From Episyrphus balteatus (taxonomy: Eukaryota > Arthropoda > Insecta > Diptera > Syrphidae), in the NCBI RefSeq assembly GCF_945859705.1, contig NC_079134.1, forward strand, positions 159,003,718 through 159,067,717: 64,000 nucleotides of DNA. The letters run 5' to 3'. Both the position numbers and the translations under genes were made by a program. Of this stretch, positions 35,314-46,237 are shown piece by piece. A model generated the notes under the pieces. That model was not told the DNA's origin. It did not search any database and saw nothing but the letters and a program-made list of their open reading frames with translations. The number at the start of each line of letters is the position of its first letter. The stretch's first letter is position 1.

Positions 35314-38300
35314 GGACAACTACTAAATTTTCTAATTGATACAGGCTCGAGTAAAAATTACATCCAACCATGTTTGGTAGAGAAACCTCTTCCAAACGAA
35401 CAAACATTTTTGGCAAAATCAATTGCAGGTAACATTGAAATAACGAAACACACGTTCGTTAACCTATTTAATTTAAATGACGTCAAACTGAAATTCTACC
35501 TTCTCCCAACCCTTAAATCTTTTCATGGGATCTTGGGAAATGATAGTCTTAAAAATTTACATGCAGTTATTCATACAAAAGATAATTTTATGTCAATTTT
35601 AGGCAAAACTAAAATTCGAATTAAACAACTTAAGTCACAATACGTAAACCCCATAGGTATAAAAATTGACCATATGTCAGAATCGCAGAAAAAAACTATA
35701 GCCACTATCTCTCAAAAATTCAAACCTCTATTCGCTAATCCAAATGAAAAACTTACATACACAACAAGAGTCATAGGAGAAATACGCACCAACACAGATT
35801 CCCCAGTATACTCGAAATATTACCCTTACCCCGCCTCATTAAAAGATGAAGTGGAAAAACAGATAAATGAGCTTTTGGAAAACAATATAATTAAACCTTC
35901 TCGATCCCCATACAATTCACCTGTGTGGATTGTACCAAAAAAACCCGACTCATCAGGAAAAAAGAACTTCAGACTTGTAATTGATTACAGAAAATTAAAC
36001 GAGGTCACTATCTCTGATCGTTACCCCATCCCAGAAATTAACGAAATATTATCCCATTTAGGTCAAAGCAAATTCTTTTCAGTTCTCGATTTAAAAAGTG
36101 GTTTCCACCAAATTCCCCTAAAACGTTCCGATACGGAGAAAACAGCTTTTTCCATTAACGGAGGCAAATACGAATTCACCCGACTTCCCTTCGGACTTAA
36201 GAATGCGCCATCCATTTTCCAACGTGCAGTTGACGACATTCTGCGCGCTTACATCGGTAAAATATGTTATGTCTACATCGACGACATAATTATATTTAGT
36301 CAAAACGAAAAAGACCATGCATGTCACATAGAAAAAGTACTACACACACTATGCGAGGCAAACATGAAGGTACAACTAGACAAATGCCACTTCTTCAAAG
36401 AAGAAGTAGAATTTTTGGGCTTCATTGTATCGTCAAAAGGTCTAACGACAAACCCTTCCAAAGTTCAAGCAATAGCAAATTTCCCAATTCCAAAAAACCT
36501 AAAAGAATTACGATCATTCTTAGGATTGGCCGGATATTACAGACGGTTCATTCACGATTATGCTAAATTAGCAAAACCATTAACGAGAATGTTACGCGGC
36601 AAAGAGGGCCACATTTCAAAATTTAAATCGAGCAAAGTTTTAATTTCACTATCCACCGAAGCAATAGAAGCTTTTAACAAACTTAGAAAATCCCTTACTT
36701 CTAAAGATGTAATCCTCGCCTACCCTGACTTTAAAAAAAGTTTCGAACTCACAACCGATGCATCAGAGTACGCAATCGGTGCAGTTCTCTCGCAAGATGA
36801 CAGACCAATAATGTTCATTTCAAGGTCATTAGACAAGACAGAAGAACATTATGCTGTCAACGAAAAAGAAATGCTTGCCATCATTTGGGCATTGGACAGC
36901 TTCAGAAATTATTTATACGGAACAGCTCATGTTAAAATTTATACAGACCACCAGCCGCTTACATACGCTATGAGTAACAAGAATAACAATTCGAAAATGA
37001 AACGCTGGAAAGAAATCCTTGAAGAATACGACCACAAAATTATATACAAACCAGGGAAAAGCAACGTAGTCGCAGATGCACTATCGCGTGCTCCACAAAA
37101 CTCCGAAGTATTCTCACTTACCGCATCTCAACATAGTGACCAAAGCTCGTCGCATAATTTAATCCCTAGTGTTGAAAGCCCAGTTAACGTTTTTAAAAAT
37201 CAAATCTTTCTTCTCATTGGCAAAGAAACAAAATACGAATTTAAAATCCCTTTCCCAACCTACCATAGACATATATTCACACAACCAGATTATACCATAG
37301 ACCAGTTAATTTCAATATTTAAAAGAGTCTTAAACCCAAGTGTTATCAATGGTCTTTATACCAACGAATCAATTATGGGAAGAGTTCAAGAAATGTATCC
37401 GCTTCACTATCAAACTTTTAGAATTCGTTTCACTCAAACACAGGTTACCGACCTCACAAATGTAATTGATCAGAATGAAGAAATCTTAAAAGAACACAAT
37501 AGAGCCCATAGGAACGCTAAAGAAAACAAAATTCAACTCCTTTTCAAATATTATTTCCCAAAGATGAACGCTCGAATTTCCGAAATTATTAAACAGTGTA
37601 GAATATGCAAAGAACAAAAATATGAACGACATCCTAATAAACCAAAAATTCAAGAAACCCCAATTCCACAATTTCCAGGCGATATAGTTCATATTGACAT
37701 TTACTCAACAGATTCAAAACAGATACTCACTGCAATAGACAAATTTTCAAAATATGCGCAAGTAAAAATTATTAAATCAAAAGCTATATTCGATATAATT
37801 GAACCTTTAAGGCAGCTCATATTTTCCTTCGGCGTACCGAAAAAAATAATTTTCGACAACGAAAAATCATTCAATTCAGCAACAATATCCTTCATGCTTC
37901 AAGATCAGTTAGGAATCCAAATTTATACCACCCCTCCTTACAGCAGTTCGGTAAACGGTCAAATAGAAAGATTCCATTCGACACTCTCTGAGATAATGCG
38001 TTGTTTAAAAGCTGAACGACCTCGAATGCCATTTGATCAACTTCTTGATTGCTCTGTATACGAATATAATTACTCTATTCATTCTGTTACAAATAAAAGA
38101 CCAATCGAAGTATTCTTCGGTAGGACTGTTACAACAGATCCGAAGCAATTCGAATCAGCAAGACAGGAAAATATTGAAAACCTCCGATTGAAGCAGAGTA
38201 AAGATTTGCAAACCCATAATAAATCAAGACAAGAATTAAAAACATATTCACCTGGTGAAACCATTTATATCAAAATTAATAAAAGGCTAGGAACAAAATT

Positions 38301-38400
38301 AACCCCCAGATTTAGAAAAGAGATTGTTAAAGAAGACAAATCAACCACAGTTCTAACAAATTCAGGCAAAATAGTCCACAAAAATAACATTAGGAATTAA
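35266..38400 (+). CDS. pol: Errantivirus Pol (protease, reverse transcriptase, RNase H, integrase)
   Basis: Open in the -1 frame from the shift site to the TAA at 38400. Visible in order: protease active site LIDTGSSKNYI (about 35335-35370); reverse transcriptase with LPFGLKNAPS (near 36184) and the catalytic YIDDIIIF (near 36272); RNase H with TTDASEYAIG and TDHQPL; integrase with an HHCC zinc site (H..H then CRIC near 37593) and the D,D-E triad in HIDIYS, FDNEKSF and GQIERFH. No internal stop, frameshift or missing catalytic residue was noticed. The internal ATG at 35374 lies after the protease motif and is not the start; Pol is made as a Gag fusion. Confidence 0.93.
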   Translation, partial: RLNDSSLPYFQCRTKSGQLLNFLIDTGSSKNYIQPCLVEKPLPNEQTFLAKSIAGNIEITKHTFVNLFNLNDVKLKFYLLPTLKSFHGILGNDSLKNLHAVIHTKDNFMSILGKTKIRIKQLKSQYVNPIGIKIDHMSESQKKTIATISQKFKPLFANPNEKLTYTTRVIGEIRTNTDSPVYSKYYPYPASLKDEVEKQINELLENNIIKPSRSPYNSPVWIVPKKPDSSGKKNFRLVIDYRKLNEVTISDRYPIPEINEILSHLGQSKFFSVLDLKSGFHQIPLKRSDTEKTAFSINGGKYEFTRLPFGLKNAPSIFQRAVDDILRAYIGKICYVYIDDIIIFSQNEKDHACHIEKVLHTLCEANMKVQLDKCHFFKEEVEFLGFIVSSKGLTTNPSKVQAIANFPIPKNLKELRSFLGLAGYYRRFIHDYAKLAKPLTRMLRGKEGHISKFKSSKVLISLSTEAIEAFNKLRKSLTSKDVILAYPDFKKSFELTTDASEYAIGAVLSQDDRPIMFISRSLDKTEEHYAVNEKEMLAIIWALDSFRNYLYGTAHVKIYTDHQPLTYAMSNKNNNSKMKRWKEILEEYDHKIIYKPGKSNVVADALSRAPQNSEVFSLTASQHSDQSSSHNLIPSVESPVNVFKNQIFLLIGKETKYEFKIPFPTYHRHIFTQPDYTIDQLISIFKRVLNPSVINGLYTNESIMGRVQEMYPLHYQTFRIRFTQTQVTDLTNVIDQNEEILKEHNRAHRNAKENKIQLLFKYYFPKMNARISEIIKQCRICKEQKYERHPNKPKIQETPIPQFPGDIVHIDIYSTDSKQILTAIDKFSKYAQVKIIKSKAIFDIIEPLRQLIFSFGVPKKIIFDNEKSFNSATISFMLQDQLGIQIYTTPPYSSSVNGQIERFHSTLSEIMRCLKAERPRMPFDQLLDCSVYEYNYSIHSVTNKRPIEVFFGRTVTTDPKQFESARQENIENLRLKQSKDLQTHNKSRQELKTYSPGETIYIKINKRLGTKLTPRFRKEIVKEDKSTTVLTNSGKIVHKNNIRN

Positions 38401-38409
38401 CTTTTTCAG

Positions 38410-39892
38410 ATTTTTCCTTTGCGGTGTGCTAAGCGAAATACAAATTTTGGATTATTCCAATTCAAAAATTGTAGCCACGAACATGGGCCCAGCAAAATTA
38501 CAAATCGGCGCGTTAAGAATTATCCACGTCATCGACCTAGGCCAATACGAGGAGATCTTAACGAATATCCAAGCCGACATAGACCATCAAGTCAATAAAT
38601 CCGATCCCAGTCTTCCCTACCTGTCCCACCAAATATCCGAAGTCCTCAAATCCCTAAATAATTTAAAACCCAATAGAAATCCGAGATCAATGAACTTCTT
38701 AGGAAGTGCATGGAAATGGTTGGCCGGTACTCCGGACCACGAGGATTTCCGAATTATAAAAGCACACACACAAAAATTATTACAAAATAATGAGAAACAA
38801 ATCATTATTAATAATGTATTAACAAAAAAAATAAATAAAATAAGCAATATAACAAACAATTTAGTAGAAATTACTAAACTTAATGCAATCCAAAAAAACG
38901 AATTTCTGTTAGACATTAAGTTCAAAGTACAAATCATAAAAGAAGAAATAATCAATATAGAATACGCTCTACTTTGGGCAAAAAATAACATAATAAATTC
39001 ATTTATTTTATCTAATTCCGAAATCGAAATTGTCAAAGAAAAATTTAATAAGCAAAATGTACCATTCATTAACTTAGAAGAGGCACTAGAATTTTCGAAT
39101 GTAAAAATAGCCTCCAATAATACAAATTTACTTTATATAATAACTATTCCCACAACGGGAACAGAGATTTGTACAAAAATTCTAATCAAACCTATTAAAC
39201 AAAATAAAAATGTAATTAAAATAAATTATGAGAACATATTAAATTGTAACAATAAAATATATGGTGTAAAAAGTAAATGCAATACTTGCAACAATCTAAC
39301 TATCTGTAAAAGAAACGAAATTATAAATTTAGAAAACGACAATTGTACAAGAAACCTAATCCAAAGTAAACAACTAAACTGCGACGAAATCAACAACCAG
39401 CATATCCCGACTGTAGAGGAAATACACCCAGGAACAATACTACTCAACCAATTCAACGGCTCTATTCTGGTGGAAAATAAGAAAGTAAATCTAACTGGCT
39501 CCTTCATTGTGCAATACAGCAACATATCAATAGTTATAGATGGGCAGGAATACCTATCAAAGGAGACTCCAGCAGGAAAGCCATTACCTGCAATCTTGCA
39601 TGAGAACTTTTCAACAAAAACCTACAAGGAGATTCTCACAATGGAAATGCTCAAAGAACTGCACATCAACAACACGGTGCATCTAAAGAAAATCCAAAGC
39701 GATGCAAACATCCATAAAATCGCCAACTATAGCCTTTCGACCATCCTAATACTTTCCATACTAGCAATAATCGTCAAAATAATCATTCCAACCAAGAAAG
39801 TCATACAAATCAAAGAAGAACCAAAGAAAGATCATATGGACCAAAACAAAATACCAGTGCTCTATTTGTCGACTGAGGACAGTCGAATTTAA
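38410..39892 (+). CDS. env: Errantivirus envelope (Env), made from a spliced RNA
   Basis: An open frame begins directly after a splice-acceptor-like CTTTTTCAG (38401-38409), 10 bp after the pol stop, and continues to the stop at 39892. Its 5' end has no ATG (a GTG at 38426 is not a credible start), so initiation probably comes from an upstream exon, as known for gypsy env. Features seen: a hydrophobic start, an RNPR basic site followed by the conserved FLGSAWKWLAG block, several Asn glycosylation sites, a Cys-rich middle (CNTCNNLTICKRN), and a membrane anchor near residues 430-450. The length fits errantiviral Env of the baculovirus-F type. The donor site was not identified. Confidence 0.87.
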
Positions 39893-39901
39893 GAAGGGAG
39901 G
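39891..39901 (+). promoter_or_regulatory. Polypurine tract
   Basis: AAGAAGGGAGG directly abuts the 3' LTR at 39902. This is the expected priming site for plus-strand DNA synthesis. Confidence 0.85.
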
Positions 39902-40218
39902 AGTTATCACAGTATAAGTTGTCGTCGCTAACAACACGCGCGACACAACTTAGCTGACACAACATGTTGTCGACCCCAGTCAACACGAGCCAGTGACCAG
40001 ACTGCAGCGAGGGTTCCCACAGGTGGGAATTCCAGGAATATGAAGTCAGCAGTACTACAGTCAGCAACACTAACAACATAACAATAAAATTAGGTTTCTT
40101 TCGGGCCAACAAAATATTTATAATTGAGTTTACTTCTATCAATAAAAGAGCTCACTTCATTGAGCAAAAAGTACAAAAACTGTTTTTTTTAGTTCATATA
40201 ATAAACAAATCCATAACT
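39902..40218 (+). mobile_element. Errantivirus 3' LTR (317 bp)
   Basis: Same length as the 5' LTR and no difference seen by eye, followed by TATA (40219-40222), the second copy of the target duplication. AATAAA is present as in the 5' copy. Confidence 0.95.
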
Positions 40219-40634
40219 TATATAAAGGGTGTGCAATAGAGAATGGACAACCCTAAAACGGCTGATAGCTACACTTATGACTGTTTTAAAAACAGATAGA
40301 AAAAAGTTCTATCGCAACCAGTTCATAAAATATTGGTTTTTTTTCGTTCAGTGTATTTTAAATTTTATCATCTTGTGTTTTCGTTCACTACAACCACGAA
40401 TGAATGAATTTTATTTATTTCTTTTTTTTTATAATTTTCTACAATAATTGTATGAGTACATAAATGGTTAAAAAACTGCATAGCTATTGCACATTTTTGT
40501 AAAAAAAATTTTGAAATCTGTTTTTTGATGCAAAATGTAAAAAAATTATTTTATGAAAAATTTTAAACACCTGTGGTATAAAATAAATCTATAGAAACCT
40601 AGGTGGCCAACTTTCTTAAAAATGTTCCTTATAC

Positions 40635-40828
40635 CGTTTTGCTGAAAATCGTGAAAAAACCAGTTTTTGTGACCTTTGACCCCCCGTAAATTTTTTTCCA
40701 GACCTCGGATCGATGAGGACTTTTTAAATTTAATTTATGATGGTTTTTCCAACAATCCTACCAATTTTCAGCTTGCTGGGAATTAATGTAACCTCACCCT
40801 CTTATTTTAGTCTAATTTGACCGGACTA
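40635..40828 (-). repeat. Right inverted-repeat arm flanking the errantivirus
   Basis: Reverse complement of 32095-32275 with scattered changes; shared blocks include CCTCGGATCGATGAGGA and ATTTTCAGCTTGCTGGGAAT. The stretch between the LTR and this arm (40219-40634) has no counterpart on the left side, so the older element was not symmetrical around the insertion point. Confidence 0.75.
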
Positions 40829-41190
40829 TTATTTTGATAGCTCAAATGGAAGAAAACATTTTTTTAGCAAAGTAAGTTTAATTTCTCTGTAGAGAATTGA
40901 ATAAAACTTTTAAATGTATCCTTGAATTTTCTGTTAGGTGATTCGTTGTTAAGATATTGATAGTCAAAGTCAAGAGTATGGGTTTTGGTTTGATGACTGA
41001 TATTGCAGTCTAAAAAAAATTGTAGAGGTGTGAAACATAAGGAATCTTGAAGCCAAAATAAATAACATATTTAAAAATTATAATCATTTTATCACAAAAA
41101 ATGTTCCCACTTTTTTATTAGAAAAGTAAAAACAAAAATAATTTTGAAAATTTTGGTTTTTGAATTTTTGGATTTCCCCCCAACGATTAA

Positions 41191-41866
41191 GGGGGGAAAT
41201 CCCTCCGGAATTTTTTATTTTTGCATTATTTTTTTTTTGCGTAATAAATTTATTTATCAACCGAAGAAACTATTTTCAGTGGTCTTAGCCTTAAATGAAG
41301 CCTCAAAAGTGCCTAGATAGTCCCGAAACCAATGCGCTCCGAACCTACTATAGTACGAAAACGAAAACTTTAAGCGCATTTTTTTTCGAAACTAGTTTTT
41401 TTCCGCGCCGTGCAATGTAACTCAAAAACTAATGAAGCTATCGACTTGAAATTAAATCATTGGCCACAACATGAACCTAAAAGTTGAATAAAATTTGTAC
41501 AGTAAATATTTTTTTTAACTACTTCTTTGTAAAAAAAACATGTTTTTTTGATTTCTAATTTTTATTTTTCATTTAAAAAAAATAAATTTAGGTTCATGCA
41601 ATGCGTACTAATATCATCTAACGGAAAAAAATTTCCTTTTTGATTTAAGATGATTTCCTGGACCTGTACATTGCACGGCGCAAACTAGAGGCGTCAACTT
41701 TGAAAGGCTCCAGAGCCGCCATTTTGTTATTTTTTCATTTCAAAAATTTTTTTTTCAATTCTTGATAATGTCAGTAATATCTTGGCTTTTTCCAAATTTC
41801 AATAAGTGCTTTCAGTTTTTCATAAAAAAATAGTGAAAAAGCTGTCGTCTGGAGGGATTTCCCCCC
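41191..41866. mobile_element. TTAA-flanked MITE, 676 bp
   Basis: The ends GGGGGGAAATCCCTCC / GGAGGGATTTCCCCCC are a perfect 16-bp inverted repeat, flanked by TTAA on both sides (41187-41190, 41867-41870). An internal pair, GCGCCGTGCAATGTA / TACATTGCACGGCGC, extends the fold-back structure. No transposase frame. TTAA duplications suggest piggyBac-like mobilisation, although the G-run terminus is unusual. It interrupts the right arm region of the older inverted repeat. Confidence 0.75.
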
Positions 41867-42307
41867 TTAAGCTATTTTACTGGTAGAAATAAAATATTTC
41901 ATCATAAAATAATTAAACAAGAAGAATGTAGCTTTCATTTATGCTTTTTGTTTTGTCATGATACGATAATTTTTTACTCAGATACAGCCTATCGAATCAC
42001 TAAAAAAATGACGAATATAATTTTGAAAAAAATTAGCATTTAATTACATATAATTTTGAAAACAATTAGTTTGAAATTTTTGTTTTAATATTTTTTTAAT
42101 TTTGAAAATTTAATTTAAAAATGAAATGAACAATAATTCTTTCAATAACAATTCGTTAATCCAAAAATCACTTTGCCATTTGATACACGGTGTATAAAAT
42201 TAATGTTTTTGATACCAAAAACAAGAAGTATTTACTAAATCAAAAACCCAAAAAAATGCAGTTTTGTGATCGGAGACCTTTTTAATACCTAAAGAGGACA
42301 AAAAATT

Positions 42308-42455
42308 ATCATTCGAAGAATTTCTATTCGCAAGAATTATTTTTCGATGAATTGTTTTAGAAGTACAGTTTTTCAAAGAATTGTTTTCGAAAAAATGCTA
42401 TTCGAAGAATTGTCATTCAAAGAATTGTCATTCGATGAATTCTTTTCGTCGAATT
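42308..42455 (+). repeat. Right part of a ~15-bp minisatellite
   Basis: Degenerate copies of GAATTGTCATTCGAT/GAAGAATTGTCATTC. The segment around ATTGTCATTCGATGAATT matches the left array near 31454 in direct orientation. The two arrays probably were one before the transposon complex separated them. Confidence 0.65.
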
Positions 42456-43327
42456 TTCCGCGAATCCAGGTAACAGAAGTGTCATTTTTTCTTTCTCATT
42501 TTTGAACAAAAAATCCACTTTAAGAGAACCTAATTTAAAACTGACCCTGTTATGAAAATATGCTCATTAAGCTTAAGTTCGAAAATTTTCATCAAATTTG
42601 TACAAATGGAAAGATTTCGATCATTATTAAATAGTACTAGCTGATGAAAATTGGAAGCGTTCCAAAATGAGCTACGAAAGTAATAATGGTACTAATGGTA
42701 GATTCGAAAAACTGTTGAATATTATGAATTAAAAAAAAAAACGAACACCAAAATGATAATGTTTTGATAAAAAAAATTATTTTACACACAAAACACACAC
42801 ACACACATATAATATTTACGTACAGAATGTTAAAATACAAAATACAAAAAAAATCAAAAAAATATAAGCACCATTTGGAATGCTGAAGACATTTTTTAGT
42901 GTTCTCTGATCGTATTGATGATATTGTTGACTTTTGCGTTTCATGTACAGTCCTAAGAATTTTTTTTTTATTTTATTGTTTTTTTTTTGTTAATTTTTAA
43001 AAAATATTTTTTTTTATTTAAATTTTGATTTGTGTGTTGATATTTTGTTTTAATTTTGTGTATTGTTTTTTTTTTTATTATTTTAAGATAATTTTTGTTT
43101 AATTTTTTTAGTTTAAATTTAAATTTTATAAAAAATTTGTTGACGGTGCAAAAAAGAAACAAACATAAAAAAACGTACATATGAGTACAAAGTTTTTAAA
43201 TTTTCTTGAACAAAAACATAAAGAAAAATTAGTTTTTTTTTTTTTCTCTTAACTTTGAAATAGTACAAAAATTTAACTAGAGACAGAAAGTTGTGTTGAA
43301 TTTAAGTTTGAATATTTGTTTATTTAC

Positions 43328-43464
43328 CTGTTCGCGGATAATGGGGTTTACCATTACTCCCTATTGTGATATCCTTGTCGGTATCACTGAGAACGCCTGG
43401 CGAAAGCCGCTCGTTGGGATTATCACAAATATTAGCCTTGCAAGGTCTGTTATGAACTCCAGTT
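43328..43464 (-). CDS. sei: sei exon: tail segment
   Basis: The 137-nt exon lies between acceptor TTTTTACAG and donor GTAAAT. It encodes 45 full codons, including TGVHNRPCKANICDNPNERL and SPGVLSDTDKDITIG, in phase with both neighbours (preceding CT plus A gives Leu; terminal G plus CA gives Ala). It follows the CNBH domain and precedes the variable tail. The role of this linker is not known to me; the Cys pair in PCKANIC is the only notable motif. Confidence 0.88.
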
Positions 43465-43729
43465 CTGTAAAAATTTGAAGTAGTTTTTTTTTTTATAAGA
43501 ATTTAAAAATTTACAAAAAAATAGATTTAAAAATCTTAGTTTTTTTTATACAAACTACGGTTCTCAGATCAAAACAATTTGACACAAAAATTAAACGAAA
43601 AAAATTAAAATCAAAACACATTTACTAAAAAATTGTTAAATTTTCAATAAAAAAATCCAAAAACACTCAATGGAAAAAAATCAAATTGATAATTTTTTTT
43701 TTTAATTAAACGTTCAATAAAGTACTTAC
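43465..43729 (-). other. sei: sei intron (265 bp)
   Basis: Donor GTAAGT and acceptor TTTTTACAG. Very AT-rich; nothing else seen. Confidence 0.85.
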
Positions 43730-43824
43730 AGCCTAATTGATCTAGTATCACTAGTACTTCTGTCTCTATCATGTGATGTGGCTCGCATGTATCTATGTTT
43801 AACCTCTACACCAGCTTGTTCTTC
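43730..43824 (-). CDS. sei: sei exon: segment after the CNBH domain
   Basis: The 95-nt exon starts after GCACACAG with GAA GAA CAA (EEQAGVEVKHRYMRATSHDR...) and ends at a consensus GTAAGT donor. The in-frame choice of this AG fits the phase-0 end of the previous exon, although the upstream tract is only weakly pyrimidine-rich. The Ser/Arg/Asp-rich content (HDRDRSTSDTRSIR) suggests a flexible, possibly phosphorylated linker. Confidence 0.85.
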
Positions 43825-46237
43825 CTGTGTGCCAGCCGGTGCATTGGTGTTGGTTTTGTTTTTTTTTTTTTAATTTAATTTTTTTGTCAATTTATTTTTT
43901 TTAGAAGCCGAATTAAATTTTTAATTGTTTAAGTTTGTTTAATTGATGTAGAGACAGTGTTCCAAGCATCCAGATTTTTTTTATTTATATTTATATATTT
44001 TTTTTTGTTAAATTACATAAAACGAAAGAAAGAAAAAAAGAAACAACAATAATAACAGTAAACTTTGTAAAAAAGTGGTATAATAGGTAACATTTAGTAA
44101 TAATATATACTTTTTTTTATAATTTTTAGCAAGCAAATACATTAGGTACATGTTTTTAATATTTTCAGGGAATAATAGGGCTCTACTTCTATAAAATGCA
44201 AGTTTTCTAAAATCTGAGAGGTTGAAATACTCAATAATCTAACTGATAACTTAATTAAAAAACTTTTAATAAATACCAATAATAAGGATTAAATGATCTG
44301 AAACATTATAAAGATTAAATGGAATCCTAAAAAAGAAAAAAAAAACCTCTCCTTTTCCATTTTGCTTTTGTCACCATTCTAAAATTCACATTATGTGCCT
44401 AAAAAAATCAACTCCAGATATCTTAATTTAGCGAATTTAGCGAAATTTCGATTTAAACAATTTTGGAAGTAAACAAAAAACGATTCATTAATATTTGACA
44501 GCAAGTATGAGTTGAGTAATGTATGTTTAATGGGGGAAAATGTAAAACAGAATAGGACAAAATAGAACAGTTTATAAGAAAAAACTCCCCACCATTCAAG
44601 TAGAAAGAATAGGAGGGTCACTGTGGTGTATGTGTAACATTTTTTTTTTTTAATTAGAATTTTTCTTTTTCAGCCAAAAAAGCGTTATCTGGGATAGATT
44701 TCAGTTATAGTTCAACGATAGTTATTCAATTATTTGTAAAAAATATTTGAAGTGATCTAAAAAACCACAACCGCGTTTCAAAAAGAAGAATTTTGAATAT
44801 GAATTAAGAGTTTTTAAATGAAAAAAAAAAAAAAACAAAAACGGGTTAAGGATTATTTTGAATGATCATAACTGTCGGTATTAAGAAAAAAAAACATGTA
44901 GGTTTAAACTGTTAGTTCATCACTAGGTCTTAGAATAAATACAAAAATAATGTTTTTTGGACAGTATAGCACAGCAATCACACGAAAATTTGAGGAATTT
45001 TCATAAAAGTTCTCATAAAAGTATTAACTGGACTTTCTTTGTATTTTTTATATTGAGAGTAAAGAAAAAACATCTCAACATTGTATCATGTTGCTTTGAA
45101 GTTGATTGATACTGTTAGGAAAAGTTCCCAAAGTTATTTTTTTTAGGCCAAGATATAAAATTGAAGCCTTAAAATGTAAATGTCAATCATTAAAAAAAAA
45201 ATTGGTTTAAAAAGCTTATATTATGAGTTGTATTCGTTAGATATTCAACGTACACGTGTACGCGTGTGTTATTTGATTTCTTGTATAAAAATACATTTTT
45301 ATAAAAAAAATTTAAACATCATTTAAACCGTTGTTTGTGTTTTATTTTTTTAATTTTTTATTTTTATATTACGGTTATTTAAACTTTAAACTTTATTTAA
45401 TATTAAAACTAACATAAAAGGAAGAAAGAAATTCAGAAATGAAAAAAAAATAACCCTTGATGACGGTTCAAAAATTGGGTCTTCTCTTATTTTTAAAACT
45501 ATACATGAAAATTTTAATCAAAATCTTTTGACCCATTTTTGAAAAAAAAAAAAAAAATAAATAAAATTAAATAAAATAAATAACTTTTCTCTTTTGGTTA
45601 TAATTATGTATGTTAACCATCAAGTTTGAAGAAAATCTCTCCAGTATTTTAGGCTGCAGCTGTGGGTAATACAGACAGACATGCCATGTTCGATTTTTTA
45701 AAGAATCTTTAACTTGCAAAATCTTGTTGCTATATCTTTTGTAACGTGTTATTATACTACTGCCAGATTTCTAAGTGAAAAAGATTTGCCGAGGATGTTC
45801 GGTATATATGTGGGAGGCATGAACACTAGCACAATAGGCCAAATAGAATTCGACTTCAACGTTAAAATCTATATAAGAAAAAAATAAAACTTGTAAATGA
45901 AGCTACGATTTTAATAAGTAGAGTTATTCATCAATTAAATTTCCTACACCTACTTATTCGTTATTATCGCAAATTACTATCTACTTTTAAATTCATCTAT
46001 AAGCATACCCAAATTTTCTAAGAAAAACTATACAATTTATATTAAAAAAATTTTTACCAATTAATTAATTTACTCAAGAATATAATTTTAAGAAAAATTA
46101 AATCATATATTTATTTTTATCAACAACTCGTTATATTATTACTAAACATTTATCTGAGTAATTTGTTAAATTTATTTATTTTAAATAAAAAATATAAATA
46201 ATTATATTTAAATTTAAAAAAAAAATATTATACTCAC
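43825..46237 (-). other. sei: sei intron (2,413 bp)
   Basis: Donor GTGAGT after ...NMRD; AT-rich interior with A-runs. A 14-bp palindrome, CGTACACGTGTACG, lies at 45249-45262. No exon or transposon was recognised. Confidence 0.75.

Larger units (their letters stand above)
32624..40218 (+). mobile_element. Complete endogenous errantivirus (gypsy-type Ty3 retroelement)
   Basis: This is a 7,595-bp element with two 317-bp LTRs, a primer-binding site directly after the 5' LTR, long gag, pol and env frames, and a polypurine tract directly before the 3' LTR. The third frame, with a membrane anchor, identifies an errantivirus, the insect endogenous retroviruses within the Ty3/gypsy group. All three frames are free of internal stops and the LTRs show no difference by eye, so insertion was recent. 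It lies antisense inside a sei intron. TATA duplication agrees with the alternating-pyrimidine/purine target of this group. Confidence 0.95.
30430..43327 (-). other. sei: sei intron (12.9 kb) hosting an errantivirus
   Basis: The intron lies between the exons at 43328-43464 and 29997-30429. It contains an intact errantivirus (32624-40218) on the opposite strand, the inverted repeats that surround it, a TTAA-flanked MITE and a split minisatellite. Subtracting these leaves mostly AT-rich DNA. The 129-codon plus-strand frame at 30432-30821 shows no motif and is not called. Confidence 0.8.

Noticed and set aside
38426..38428. GTG at 38426 as the env start codon
   Set aside because: Animal translation seldom starts at GTG, the frame is already open from the splice acceptor, and known errantiviruses make Env from spliced RNA.
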